Source: Clostridia bacterium (GTDB lineage Bacteria; Bacillota; Clostridia; Oscillospirales; CAG-272). From it: a DNA stretch of 64,000 nt. Below are positions 53,531 through 62,544 of this stretch, piece after piece. The notes under the pieces were generated by a model, which saw only the letters and a list, made by a program, of their open reading frames with translations, ran no database searches and was not told where the DNA came from. Each line of letters opens with the position of its first letter. Position 1 is the first letter of the stretch. Both the position numbers and the translations under genes were made by a program. The stretch is from NCBI GenBank assembly GCA_017942005.1, contig JAGAVJ010000013.1, forward strand, positions 124,001 to 188,000. The letters run 5' to 3'.

Positions 53531-54855
53531 TGGCACAAAGCATTTCCATCAAACTGGAAGGCTTATTTGAAGATGAGTTTCACAAGCAATTGATTCGTGC
53601 CTGTTACAAATACGAATCGTTATCGGTTGCCGCAGCCTACAAAAAACTGTCGTTAGAACAGTTTGTAGAGCTGATGGAAACCGCAATTTCACAGTCCGGC
53701 TATACCGAGCAAACGCCGCTTGGAGAAGAGGAACTGCGTAATTTTGCAAAAACCTATGACAAAATTCTCCGCAATGCCATTAAGGATGTACAAGAACTGC
53801 GTTCTATCATCCCCAAAGACGTATTTATCACAAACTCCCGTGTTGCAAACGAGCTTCGTCACCTTTCTCCCAATGAAGAACACACCTTGACTGTCGGCCG
53901 CAAGGGCAATCAGCTTGTAGAAATTAAAACAACGATTAATTTTAATGATAAAAACATCCAGTTTTCCAATAATGCTACCATTTCTGCCTATGACAAGATT
54001 GTACATGATGCCGTTTGCAGCCTTTACACCGCAGGAAATGAAATTTTCACCCCGGAGATGGTCTACCGTGCAATGAACGGTATGGTGGAATCTGAATTTG
54101 TCAGCCCGAAATCCATTAAAATGATTGTCGAATCCCTCGAAAAGCTGCGTGTAACAGACATTGCCATCGACTATACAGAACAGCTTCGCATGACAGGTTC
54201 AAATGATGTCTTTGATCTTGCACGTGTCAGCGGCGCCATGCTGATGATGCAGAAGGTCACGGTTTCAGCCGGCGGCGTGACAAAATGGGCGTATCGGATT
54301 GTGGCAAGTCCGATTCTTTATGAATATTCCAAGCTTTTAAAGCAGATTATTCCCATTCCATTGCAGCTGCTCAACACAAAAGAAACCACACGGTCTACAG
54401 ATACGGTAATTATCATTCGGCAGTACATTTTACAGCGTGTGGAGCTGATGAAAAATAAGAAAAACAGTATGCATTCCAAAATCATTTCCTATGAATCCAT
54501 TTACGAGCTTTTAAATACGCCCGACGACCGCAAGCTGCGTGCCACCATTCGCTCACAAACAGAACGCCTGCTTGACAATTATGTCAACATCCGCTACATA
54601 CAGCGGTATGAAATCGTCCGGCGCGGCAGAGCCATCACCGGTGTTCAGATTTTTCTGATTGAGGAAGAAGGTACCAAAGATACGCTTTCCCTCGACAGCA
54701 CCGGTACGGATCCTTCTATTGAATCTGACACAGAAATAAGAAAAACAGATTCTGCATCTACGATGTTCCATGCGGTGCTGTCTTCGGATGCAGAAGATGA
54801 GGATACTGACGATACACCGCTGACATCGCGAAATTCAGACAAACATACGATTTAA
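53530..54855 (+). CDS. Plasmid-type replication initiator-like protein
   Basis: A 441-aa protein with two apparent winged-helix regions (about residues 140-250, around YDKIVHDAVCSLYTAGNEIF and TPEMVYRAMNGM, and about 300-390). The pattern resembles Rep-type initiators of Firmicute plasmids; the identification is not certain. The C-terminal 50 residues are acidic and disordered. It is divergent from parA, its terminator is built from a pair of inverted iterons, and iterons follow downstream. ATG 53530 has GGAGG at 8 nt; GTG 53527 is an alternative. Confidence 0.6.
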   Translation: MAQSISIKLEGLFEDEFHKQLIRACYKYESLSVAAAYKKLSLEQFVELMETAISQSGYTEQTPLGEEELRNFAKTYDKILRNAIKDVQELRSIIPKDVFITNSRVANELRHLSPNEEHTLTVGRKGNQLVEIKTTINFNDKNIQFSNNATISAYDKIVHDAVCSLYTAGNEIFTPEMVYRAMNGMVESEFVSPKSIKMIVESLEKLRVTDIAIDYTEQLRMTGSNDVFDLARVSGAMLMMQKVTVSAGGVTKWAYRIVASPILYEYSKLLKQIIPIPLQLLNTKETTRSTDTVIIIRQYILQRVELMKNKKNSMHSKIISYESIYELLNTPDDRKLRATIRSQTERLLDNYVNIRYIQRYEIVRRGRAITGVQIFLIEEEGTKDTLSLDSTGTDPSIESDTEIRKTDSASTMFHAVLSSDAEDEDTDDTPLTSRNSDKHTI

Positions 54856-54862
54856 AATTTGA

Positions 54863-54920
54863 CCCCAATATCATGGGACATACTATGGTATGTCTTCCCT
54901 GAGATTGGGGGCTTTTCTTT
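54863..54920 (+). terminator. Terminator formed by two inverted iterons
   Basis: CCCCAATATCATGGGACATAC and, inverted, GTATGTC-TT-CCCT-GAG-ATTGGGG form a long stem followed by GCTTTTCTTT. Each arm matches the iteron of the array at 55.3-56.0 kb, so it may be both terminator and Rep-binding site. Confidence 0.7.
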
Positions 54921-54954
54921 GGGTGAAAAACAAATCGGAACACGATGGATTCGC

Positions 54955-55125
54955 TCTTGCGGGCTGTCGCATTAACATGCGCAATCCTATAAAATTCGCC
55001 TTTTCGCTTTTCCAAGCGAAATTTCACAGCGGATTTTTATCAAAATCCACTGTGGAAACGCCGAATTCGGATCACTTCGTGATCTCGGGCTGTTGCAAGT
55101 TTTCAACTTGCAACAGCCTCCGCCG
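54955..55125. repeat. Composite multi-hairpin repeat, copy 2
   Basis: Same module order as positions 1-170: GGGCTGTCGCATTAACATGCG, paired TTCGCTTTT/AAGCGAA, TTTCACAG/CTGTGGAAA, GGATCAC/GTGATC, then GGGCTGTTGCAAGTT/AACTTGCAACAGCC. Confidence 0.7.
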
Positions 55126-55221
55126 CTAAGGCATCCCTCAAAACACTTTCAATAAAAATATTTGCTAAATATAGTATAGATACGACAAAAAGCATCTATA
55201 TTTTTATTCGGTTTATCTGTT

Positions 55222-55290
55222 TAAAAGTTTTTGCGGTGGAGTTTGAGGAGGTGCTTTTTTCAAAAAGCATCTCCTCATCGAATTCACGTT
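55222..55290. repeat. MITE/REPIN-like half element
   Basis: Right arm only: AAAAGTTTTTGCGGTGGAG, a GAGGAGGTGC...GCATCTCCTC hairpin, and the end ATCGAATTCACGTT. Confidence 0.7.
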
Positions 55291-55313
55291 ATTTTAAGAA
55301 TGCTGCGGACGCA

Positions 55314-55995
55314 TTATGTCCCTTCTTATTGGGGTATGATTGATTTTGGATCGTCTCATCTTGGAACAACACGGCCTTCTCAAAAACGATTTGACCTGCA
55401 TACAACACAAATTTTTTGTTCTGTATCTGTAAAAAACCTGATTTTGACTGCAATAACAAAGGACATAAACCGATTTCCTGCATTTTTACCCCCAATACCA
55501 TGGGACATAACAACATTGAGGCATCTTTTTTCTGTTTTTGCCCCCAATATCATGGGACATAACAAGAATTCTGGGATCACCGCCGCTCTTTTTACCTGCA
55601 ATACGGTGGGACATACAGTGCAAAACAGCAGAAGAATGGCAGTCTTAACGATAGCATTCGGACGTGAAAAACCGACAAAACACCTCTTTTTTTACGAAAT
55701 TGCAGCCGTTTTGTATCGTGCATGGCCATTTTTACCCCCAATACCATGGGACATAACGATATTTTCCACATCTGGTACATGAAATTTTTCCCTGCAATAG
55801 CGAAAAATTTCACCTCCAATACGGACGGACATCGGAATTTTTTCTGATTTTTCAAGTTTTCCTGCCTTTTTTCACCCCCAATACCATGGGACATTGCCGT
55901 TTTATCCTCCTCCAATAAATCAGGACACCTCCCCAAACAAATCTGGACATACCTGCAATAAGATCGGACATTCCCCCCAATAAGAACGGACAAAC
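55314..55995. repeat. Iteron array, about 12 copies
   Basis: Consensus CCCCAATACCATGGGACATA. Copies start near 55448, 55489, 55541, 55594, 55735, 55812, 55875, 55909, 55931, 55952 and 55974, with one inverted copy at 55314-55336. The last four are almost tandem at 21-22 bp, two helical turns. The intervals are AT-rich. The array sits between the Rep-like gene and a second HTH gene. This is the pattern of an iteron-regulated origin. A set of transposase-binding repeats is the main alternative. Confidence 0.75.
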
Positions 55996-56253
55996 AAAGC
56001 ATCTGCGATTGCGTAATTTTCATGATATAGCAACGGGTTTTGGCAATTTGTGATTTTCCTGTAAGTACTTGTAAGTATTTGTATGTCCTTTTTTGTAGCG
56101 ACGATTTGTCCGATCTTGACAAAACATCGTTTTTCGTGTATGCTATTTGCAGTATATATCCTTGCACACAATCCATACGGTCATATCCTTGTAGGATTTC
56201 CCGTATATCCATGAATTTTCAGAGGAAGGAGGATTTTATAGGAAAAGCGGCAG

Positions 56254-57870
56254 ATGACGATTCCTATAACAAACGGAATGAAAAAGAAAAAACACCATAA
56301 AGTATCGTCAAAAAAAGCGTCTTTGCATGGACAAAAGGGGCTTTCGCCAATTGTTATGGAAGTACCCGGCGCAGCGGAACACTCCCCTGCGTCTGCTGCT
56401 ATGACAGATTCGGTTTCGACAACACTTCACCGTTCAGAATCCCTTCCTCCTCCGACCTCTATACAAAAATCGGTTCCGTTTCTGCGTCTTTCCAATGCAC
56501 ACATTAAAGGTACGCTTTCTGTCCGTGGAAAAAGAGACGATGCAGATATCCCACAGTGCGGATTCTCCTCTTTGCGCGATCTTGGGTTGTACGCACTCTT
56601 GGGCGCGATTCTTTCAAATCCTTCCTTTACATATGCGCAGGGCGGTTTGCAGAAACTGCTCTTGTCGCATTGCAAAAACCGTTATTTTTCACTCCACGGT
56701 GCATGGCGTCGGCTGCAAAAGCAGGGCTATCTTCATCGTACCCGCATTGTCTGCGGAAATGATCATTTTCGCGATTATTATACACTTTCACACACACCGC
56801 ATGCAGAAGAAGCAGATTCTATGTCCCCGCCCTTGTCGTCTTCTCATACGATGATCAACGGTGCACTGCATTTATCCTATGCAGAAACTGATGCTTTTGT
56901 CGCATCCTATCAGCCGTTTATGCCGCCAAACGATGATTTTACCATGGTCAGTATTCCCATGCTCTTTGACCCAAAGCTGTCTCTTTCTGCAAAAGGATTG
57001 TATGCGGTTTTGGCTCGATTCCTCCGTCTTTCTTTCTATGGGGCAGATATCGTAATCACAAAAGCATTTTTACGGGAGGTTTGTCCAGAAGGAGAAAATT
57101 CTTTCGATCGGATTTTCCGTGAACTACGCCAAAGCGGATATTTAAGTTTGACCCGCACAACGGATAAAGAAACAGGGAAGGGATACTATCTCTATACCCT
57201 GCATCCGACACCAACGGCAGCAATCGGGACAGTGGAAACGCAAACACCTGCGGCAGCAGCGCCCTCTGAAGCAAAAACAACTGAAAACGAAACGGAAACG
57301 GGTTTTATTTCCGTGCAGAACAACACGCCCTCAAAAAAAGCAAACGAAGCGACAACCGCAGCTGCTACAACAGCAATAGAGCCAGAAAACACAAAATCTG
57401 CAAATCATTTGATCGCCGCAGAATCGATAACACCGTCTTCCGCATGGGATGAAAAACACATAATCGAACGAATACGGGACCAAATCGAATATCCTTGTCT
57501 TTTAAGTGACTATCCCAAAGCGCGGTTGGATTGTATTGTTTCTATTATAGCTTCCGTTACAAGGAAAGAACATTCTGACATCAACGGGCCCACAGCGAAT
57601 GCCATATGTAAAACGGCGCCGCCCTCTGCGTTGATGCATATCGGTCAGACACCGGTTCCGTTATCCGATGTATTCCAAATATTTTCCAGTTTGAGCTGTG
57701 AAGACATCCGGTATGTTCTTGATACCTATGAAACCGTTTCTCAAAAACAGCCAATCCATCATATCCGTTCGTATCTCACCACTTGTCTTTTTCATGCAAA
57801 AGAAAACTTAGCGCTGGCACTGGATCAGTTTTCCTGCCGTCTCCCACACCTCGAACCCCAGACACCATAA
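56254..57870 (+). CDS. HTH replication-type protein downstream of iterons
   Basis: A 538-aa protein with a basic N-terminus (KKKKHHKVSSKKA), two winged-helix-like regions (about residues 108-170, LGLYALLGAILSNPSFTYAQ onward, and about 225-310, PKLSLSAKGLYAVLARFLRL and VCPEGENSFDRIFRELRQSG), an Ala/Thr/Glu-rich linker, and a C-terminal helical domain. The second region resembles HTH_36/DnaD-like replisome organisers. It follows the iteron array directly. SD GGAAGGAGG is 21 nt from ATG 56254, and an in-frame stop lies between, so the start is unusual; ATG 56278 is an alternative. Confidence 0.65.
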   Translation: MTIPITNGMKKKKHHKVSSKKASLHGQKGLSPIVMEVPGAAEHSPASAAMTDSVSTTLHRSESLPPPTSIQKSVPFLRLSNAHIKGTLSVRGKRDDADIPQCGFSSLRDLGLYALLGAILSNPSFTYAQGGLQKLLLSHCKNRYFSLHGAWRRLQKQGYLHRTRIVCGNDHFRDYYTLSHTPHAEEADSMSPPLSSSHTMINGALHLSYAETDAFVASYQPFMPPNDDFTMVSIPMLFDPKLSLSAKGLYAVLARFLRLSFYGADIVITKAFLREVCPEGENSFDRIFRELRQSGYLSLTRTTDKETGKGYYLYTLHPTPTAAIGTVETQTPAAAAPSEAKTTENETETGFISVQNNTPSKKANEATTAAATTAIEPENTKSANHLIAAESITPSSAWDEKHIIERIRDQIEYPCLLSDYPKARLDCIVSIIASVTRKEHSDINGPTANAICKTAPPSALMHIGQTPVPLSDVFQIFSSLSCEDIRYVLDTYETVSQKQPIHHIRSYLTTCLFHAKENLALALDQFSCRLPHLEPQTP

Positions 57871-57892
57871 AAAGGGAACAGTAAGGGGAGGG

Positions 57893-58602
57893 GAAACGAT
57901 GAGGGAAACTTTTGAAAAAGTTTCCCTCAAACTCCTTTCAAAACTTTTTGAGCTGTGATTTTATCTTCTTTCATTAATATGAGTTCGATGAGGAGATATT
58001 TTTTGAAAAAGCACCTCCTTAAACTCCTTCGCAAAAACTTTCAAACAGAAGAGACCGTAATTCCCGTATAAAGTTTTTTGAAAGGGGTTCGGGGGAAACT
58101 TTTTTTCAAAAAAGTTTCTCCTGAGAATTCTATCGAACTCACGTTTAATTATAGAGAGCGGATATCGCTGTGGTTGATATCTTTAAATTTTATAACAGGT
58201 TTCGCCCCGTTTTGTTTGAAAAACAGTACGGGGCTATTGGTGTTTATACTTATATGATGCATTCGTATGAAGCAACCTTCCTTTTTCCGGCTTTTCTTAT
58301 ATTTTTATTTTGCTACCCGATTTTCGCATGGATGGAAAACAACTGTATGTATTTTAATAATATAAAAAGCAGCAATATGTATTTTGTCCGAATGAAATTT
58401 TGCAGAATTCTTTTTTTGATGATGTATTTTACATGAATTCTTTTCCGGCGGAAAGTATTATATCCTAATTTATTATATCCGTTTCTCTTATATCTTCCAT
58501 CTTCTTCCATCTTTATATCAAGCAAAAGTCTTCTCCTCCGAATAAAAAGTTTTGAAGGGAGTTTGAGGGAAACTTTTTCAAAAGTTTCTCTCATCGTCTC
58601 CC
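57893..58602. repeat. Nested 0.7-kb inverted-repeat element
   Basis: The left arm (57893-57955) reads ACGATGAGGGAAACTTTTG then CTCAAACTCCTTTC; the right arm (58545-58602) is the inverted copy ending CTCATCGT. Between them are a complete MITE-like element and about 400 bp of AT-rich DNA. An 88-codon frame in the AT-rich part shows no family or SD. Otherwise nothing is seen here. Confidence 0.55.
57976..58145. repeat. MITE/REPIN-like element, copy 5
   Basis: A 170-bp element with ends AATATGAGTTCGAT and ATCGAACTCACGTT. The left arm is a GAGGAGAT...CACCTCCTT hairpin, the right arm a GGGGGAAACT...AGTTTCTCC hairpin. Confidence 0.8.
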
Positions 58603-58610
58603 AAAATCCC

Positions 58611-58639
58611 TTGACAAATTGACGATGCTGTGATATAAT
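58611..58639 (+). promoter_or_regulatory. Consensus promoter of ileS
   Basis: A perfect TTGACA and TATAAT with 17-bp spacing, starting the T-box leader. Confidence 0.9.
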
Positions 58640-58644
58640 GTAAA

Positions 58645-58924
58645 TTGAATAGTATAATCAAAAACGATGACGAAGTGCGTCTGAGAATATATGATTCCAC
58701 AGCGAGCCGGGGATGGTGTGAGCCGGTGAATTTCAGCTTCTCAGAAAATCCCTTCCGAGTTGCAACGCTGAATTGTAATGCTTGCATAGTAAGCCGCGCC
58801 GGATTTCCTCCGTGATGGGAACGCGTCTGATGGGACAGCGAAAAAGACGTCCACGGCAATCGCAGTTTTTGTGATACTGTCATTGGTCCTGTTCCGATTT
58901 CTCGGAGACAGGACTTTTTTAATA
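58645..58924 (+). ncRNA. T-box leader of ileS
   Basis: A 280-nt leader with T-box features in order: an early GATGACGAAG, the Stem I AGCGAGCCGG...GGTGTGAGCCGGT block, a T-box-like TGATGGGAACGCG, and a strong terminator GTCCTGT...ACAGGAC with TTTTTT (58889-58923). A plausible Ile specifier is ATT at 58730-58732 in GAATTTC, which is tentative. Uncharged tRNA-Ile would stabilise the antiterminator and switch on ileS. Confidence 0.85.
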
Positions 58925-58946
58925 GAAAAAGAAAAGGAGCAGTATA

Positions 58947-61900
58947 ATGTTGTACGAAAAGGTTTCTGCCAATTTGAATTTTGTAGACAGAGAAAAAGAA
59001 ATTGAAAAATTCTGGCGTGAAAATCATATCTTTCAGAAAAGCATTGATACAAGAGAAAAAGGACGCGAGTTTACATTTTATGACGGACCTCCAACGGCAA
59101 ACGGAAAGCCGCACATCGGCCATGTGCTGACCCGTGTCATCAAAGACATGGTACCGCGGTATCAAACCATGAAAGGCTGCCACGTTCTGCGCAAGGCCGG
59201 ATGGGATACACACGGTCTTCCGGTCGAGCTGGAAGTGGAAAAGGCCGTTGGCATCAATGGAAAAGAACAGATTGAAGCATACGGTTTGGAACCGTTTATC
59301 GAAAAGTGCAAGGAATCTGTTTGGAAATATAAAAGTATGTGGGAAGACTTTTCCTCTACGGTCGGCTTTTGGGCAGATATGAACAATCCCTATGTCACCT
59401 ATCATAATGAATTTATTGAATCGGAATGGTGGGCATTGAAACAGATATGGGATAAGGGGCTGCTCTATAAGGGATTTAAAATTGTTCCGTATTGTCCGCG
59501 CTGCGGCACGCCGCTTTCCTCCCATGAAGTTGCACAGGGATATAAGACGGTAAAGGAACGTTCTGCCATCGTGCGTTTCAAAGCCGTTGGAGAAGATGCC
59601 TATTTCTTGGCATGGACAACGACGCCTTGGACACTGCCGTCCAACGTTGCGCTTTGTGTTAATCCTGACGAGCACTATTGCAAGGTTTCTGCCGCCGATG
59701 GACGGGTTTATTATATGGCAGAAGCGCTGCTGGATACCGTTCTTGGTTCTTTGAAAACAGAGGATACACCGGCATACAGAATTCTTGAAACCTATGTTGG
59801 ACGAGAGCTGGAAGGACGTGCCTATGAGCCGCTGTTTGCATGTGCCAAGGCGTGCGCGGAGAAACAGCAGAAAAAAGGCTTTTATATCACTTGTGACGGT
59901 TATGTTACCATGTCTGACGGTACCGGTATCGTTCATATCGCGCCTGCATTCGGTGAAGATGACGCAAATGTCGGCAGAAAATACGATTTGCCGTTTGTCC
60001 AGTTTGTCAACGGCAAGGGTGAGATGACGGAAGAAACCGCATATGCCGGAAAATTTGTCAAGGATGCAGACCCGCTTGTGCTGTCCGATCTTGACAAAGA
60101 AGGAAAGCTGTTTGCGGCGCCGAAGTTTGAGCATGAATATCCGCACTGCTGGCGCTGCGGCACACCGCTGATCTATTATGCGCGGGATTCCTGGTTTATC
60201 CGCATGACTGCTGTAAAGGAACAGCTGATCCGCAACAACAATACGGTCAACTGGATCCCGGAATCGATCGGCCGCGGCCGCTTCGGCGATTGGCTGGAAA
60301 ATATCCAGGATTGGGGCGTTTCCAGAAACCGGTATTGGGGTACGCCGCTGAATATCTGGGAGTGTTCCTGCGGTCACAGACATGCAATCGGTTCCATCGC
60401 AGAATTAAAATCGCTTTCCTCCAACTGCCCGGATACAATTGAGCTGCACAGACCCTTTATCGATGCAGTCACCATCCGCTGTGAGAAGTGCGGCGGTGAA
60501 ATGCACCGTGTACCCGAGGTCATCGACTGCTGGTTTGACTCCGGCTCCATGCCGTTTGCACAGTGGCATTATCCTTTTGAAAATGAAGACAAGTTTAAAG
60601 CGCATTTCCCGGCAGACTTTATTTCGGAAGGGGTAGACCAGACACGCGGATGGTTCTATTCCCTGATGGCAATTTCGACGCTGCTCTTTGACTGTGCGCC
60701 GTACAAGAACGTATTGGTGCTCGGTCATGTGCTGGATAAAGACGGACAGAAAATGTCAAAATCCAAAGGCAATGCCGTCGATCCTTTTGAAGCACTTGCT
60801 GCATACGGCGCGGATGCGATTCGTTGGTATTTTTATTCCAATTCCGCACCATGGCTTCCGAACCGTTTTTATGCGGAGGCTGTGACAGAAGGACAGCGCA
60901 AGTTCATGGGTACTCTTTGGAACACCTATGCGTTTTATATCCTGTATGCAAACATCGACAGTTTTGATCCGACGCAATATACGCTGGATTACAGTTCGCT
61001 TGGCGTTATGGATCGCTGGATTCTCTCTCGGCTGCAGTCCACAGTCAAGGCAGTGGATGAGAATCTGGCATTGTACCGCATTCCGGAAACCTGCCGCGCA
61101 TTGACAGATTTTGTCGACGAGCTTTCCAACTGGTACGTTCGCCGCAGCCGTGAGCGCTTCTGGGCGAAGGGAATGGAGCAGGACAAGATCAATGCCTATC
61201 TGACGCTCTACACCGCGCTTGAGACGCTCTGCCGGGCAGCAGCGCCGCTTGTGCCGTTTATGACGGAAGATATTTACCGCAATCTTGTCTGCTCGGTTGA
61301 TAAAACAGCGCCCGAATCCGTGCATCTTTGCGATTTCCCGACAGTACGGACAGAATGGATTCTGCCGGAACTGGAAAAGGAAATGGAAGACGTTCTTGCA
61401 GTTGTAGTGCTTGGCCGTGCCTGCCGCAACCAGGCGAACATCAAGAATCGCCAGCCGGTCGGACGGGTCTATGTCAAGTCCGATTTCCGTCTGCCGGAAT
61501 TCTGCTGTGCGATCATTGAGGATGAGCTGAATGTCAAGAATGTGGTCTTTACCGATCATGTCCGTGATTTTACCACGTACACCTTCAAACCGCAGATGCG
61601 TACACTCGGTCCGAAGTACGGCAAGCAGCTTGGTGCGATCCGTCAGAGTTTGACGCAGCTTGACGGCAATACTGCGATGGATGCGCTGGAGCGGGACGGC
61701 GTCCTTGTGCTTGCACTTTCCGACGGAACAGAAGCACAGCTGACAAAAGAGGATCTGCTCATCGATATGACGCAGAAAGAGGGATATGAATCGGTATCCG
61801 ATCACGGCATCACTGTCGTCATTGATACAGCTCTGACACCAGAGCTTTTGGAAGAAGGCATGGTGCGTGAGGTGGTGTCAAAGATTCAAACCATGCGTAA

Positions 61901-62102
61901 GGATTCCGGTTTTGAGGTGATGGATCATATCGAAATCGGCGTTGAAGGCAATGACACAGTTGCAGCTGTAATGAAGAAGAATGAAGCATCCATCTGCACG
62001 GATACGCTGTGCGACCACATCGAATACGGCAAAGCTGCAGAAAACGCAAAGAAGTGGAATTTGAACGGCGAAACGGTGATGCTGTCGGTGACAAAGCTGT
62101 AA
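58947..62102 (+). CDS. ileS: Isoleucyl-tRNA synthetase
   Basis: A 1051-aa class I synthetase. The HIGH motif is in PPTANGKPHIGH (residues 48-59), KMSKS at 602-606, the editing domain (CP1) between them has the AWTTTPWTLPSN stretch, and the anticodon-binding domain has WYVRRSRERFW. The length and tail are typical of the eukaryote-like type 2 IleRS, which is often mupirocin-tolerant; the type assignment is inference. CPRCGTPLSSHE and CWRCGTPL are zinc-type knuckles. SD AAAAGGAG. Regulated by the T-box leader. Confidence 0.97.
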   Translation: MLYEKVSANLNFVDREKEIEKFWRENHIFQKSIDTREKGREFTFYDGPPTANGKPHIGHVLTRVIKDMVPRYQTMKGCHVLRKAGWDTHGLPVELEVEKAVGINGKEQIEAYGLEPFIEKCKESVWKYKSMWEDFSSTVGFWADMNNPYVTYHNEFIESEWWALKQIWDKGLLYKGFKIVPYCPRCGTPLSSHEVAQGYKTVKERSAIVRFKAVGEDAYFLAWTTTPWTLPSNVALCVNPDEHYCKVSAADGRVYYMAEALLDTVLGSLKTEDTPAYRILETYVGRELEGRAYEPLFACAKACAEKQQKKGFYITCDGYVTMSDGTGIVHIAPAFGEDDANVGRKYDLPFVQFVNGKGEMTEETAYAGKFVKDADPLVLSDLDKEGKLFAAPKFEHEYPHCWRCGTPLIYYARDSWFIRMTAVKEQLIRNNNTVNWIPESIGRGRFGDWLENIQDWGVSRNRYWGTPLNIWECSCGHRHAIGSIAELKSLSSNCPDTIELHRPFIDAVTIRCEKCGGEMHRVPEVIDCWFDSGSMPFAQWHYPFENEDKFKAHFPADFISEGVDQTRGWFYSLMAISTLLFDCAPYKNVLVLGHVLDKDGQKMSKSKGNAVDPFEALAAYGADAIRWYFYSNSAPWLPNRFYAEAVTEGQRKFMGTLWNTYAFYILYANIDSFDPTQYTLDYSSLGVMDRWILSRLQSTVKAVDENLALYRIPETCRALTDFVDELSNWYVRRSRERFWAKGMEQDKINAYLTLYTALETLCRAAAPLVPFMTEDIYRNLVCSVDKTAPESVHLCDFPTVRTEWILPELEKEMEDVLAVVVLGRACRNQANIKNRQPVGRVYVKSDFRLPEFCCAIIEDELNVKNVVFTDHVRDFTTYTFKPQMRTLGPKYGKQLGAIRQSLTQLDGNTAMDALERDGVLVLALSDGTEAQLTKEDLLIDMTQKEGYESVSDHGITVVIDTALTPELLEEGMVREVVSKIQTMRKDSGFEVMDHIEIGVEGNDTVAAVMKKNEASICTDTLCDHIEYGKAAENAKKWNLNGETVMLSVTKL

Positions 62103-62216
62103 CGACGGATGTATATGGAGGCAGAGGGACGGTCTTTCATAAACGGCATTCTCCCAACCCTTGATCAATAACCGATTGTATCGGGAAAATGAAAAATTTA
62201 TAAACAGGATATCTAT

Positions 62217-62262
62217 AAAATACACCCCGAACCGATTGAAAACGGTTCGGGGTGTATTTGAA
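62217..62262 (+). terminator. Terminator of ileS
   Basis: AAATACACCCCGAACCG / CGGTTCGGGGTGTATTT, a perfect 17-bp stem followed by a T-rich run. Confidence 0.92.
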
Positions 62263-62300
62263 TTTTATTTGAAATTTGATGCGCGGTTTTCGGTAAGGAT

Positions 62301-62517
62301 AACGTGAGTACGATGAGGAGATGCTTTTTGAAAAAAGCACCTCCTCAAACTCCACCGCAAAAACTTTTAAACAGAGAAACCAATAAAATATGGATAAATC
62401 AAGCAAAAAAACGCACAGTTTTGGTCTGATTTATTCATATAAAGTTTTTTGAAAAGGGTATGGGGAAAACTTTTCCCTCAAAAAAGTTTTCCCCGAGAAT
62501 TCTATCGAACTTACGTT
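62301..62517. repeat. MITE/REPIN-like element, copy 6
   Basis: A 217-bp element with ends AACGTGAGTACGAT and ATCGAACTTACGTT. The left arm is GAGGAGATGC...GCACCTCCTC, the right arm GGGGAAAACT...AGTTTTCCCC. It lies between convergent ileS and exonuclease genes. Confidence 0.85.
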
Positions 62518-62544
62518 AAGGATATTTGTCGATGGCAGTCTGCT

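Noticed and set aside
55314..55995. CRISPR array
   Set aside because: Repeats are about 20 bp, variable in the middle, with irregular spacing (21 to over 100 bp), one is inverted, and no cas genes are present; iterons explain it better.
55592..56212. 206-codon minus-strand frame across the iterons
   Set aside because: Its peptide is made of repeated translations of the iteron and has no SD or family resemblance.
58170..58436. 88-codon hydrophobic frame
   Set aside because: AT-rich DNA inside a nested repeat, no SD, and its hydrophobicity follows from T-rich codons.
58578..60383. 601-codon frame antisense to ileS
   Set aside because: It lies wholly opposite a certain ileS gene and the T-box leader; composition reflects codon bias of the sense gene.
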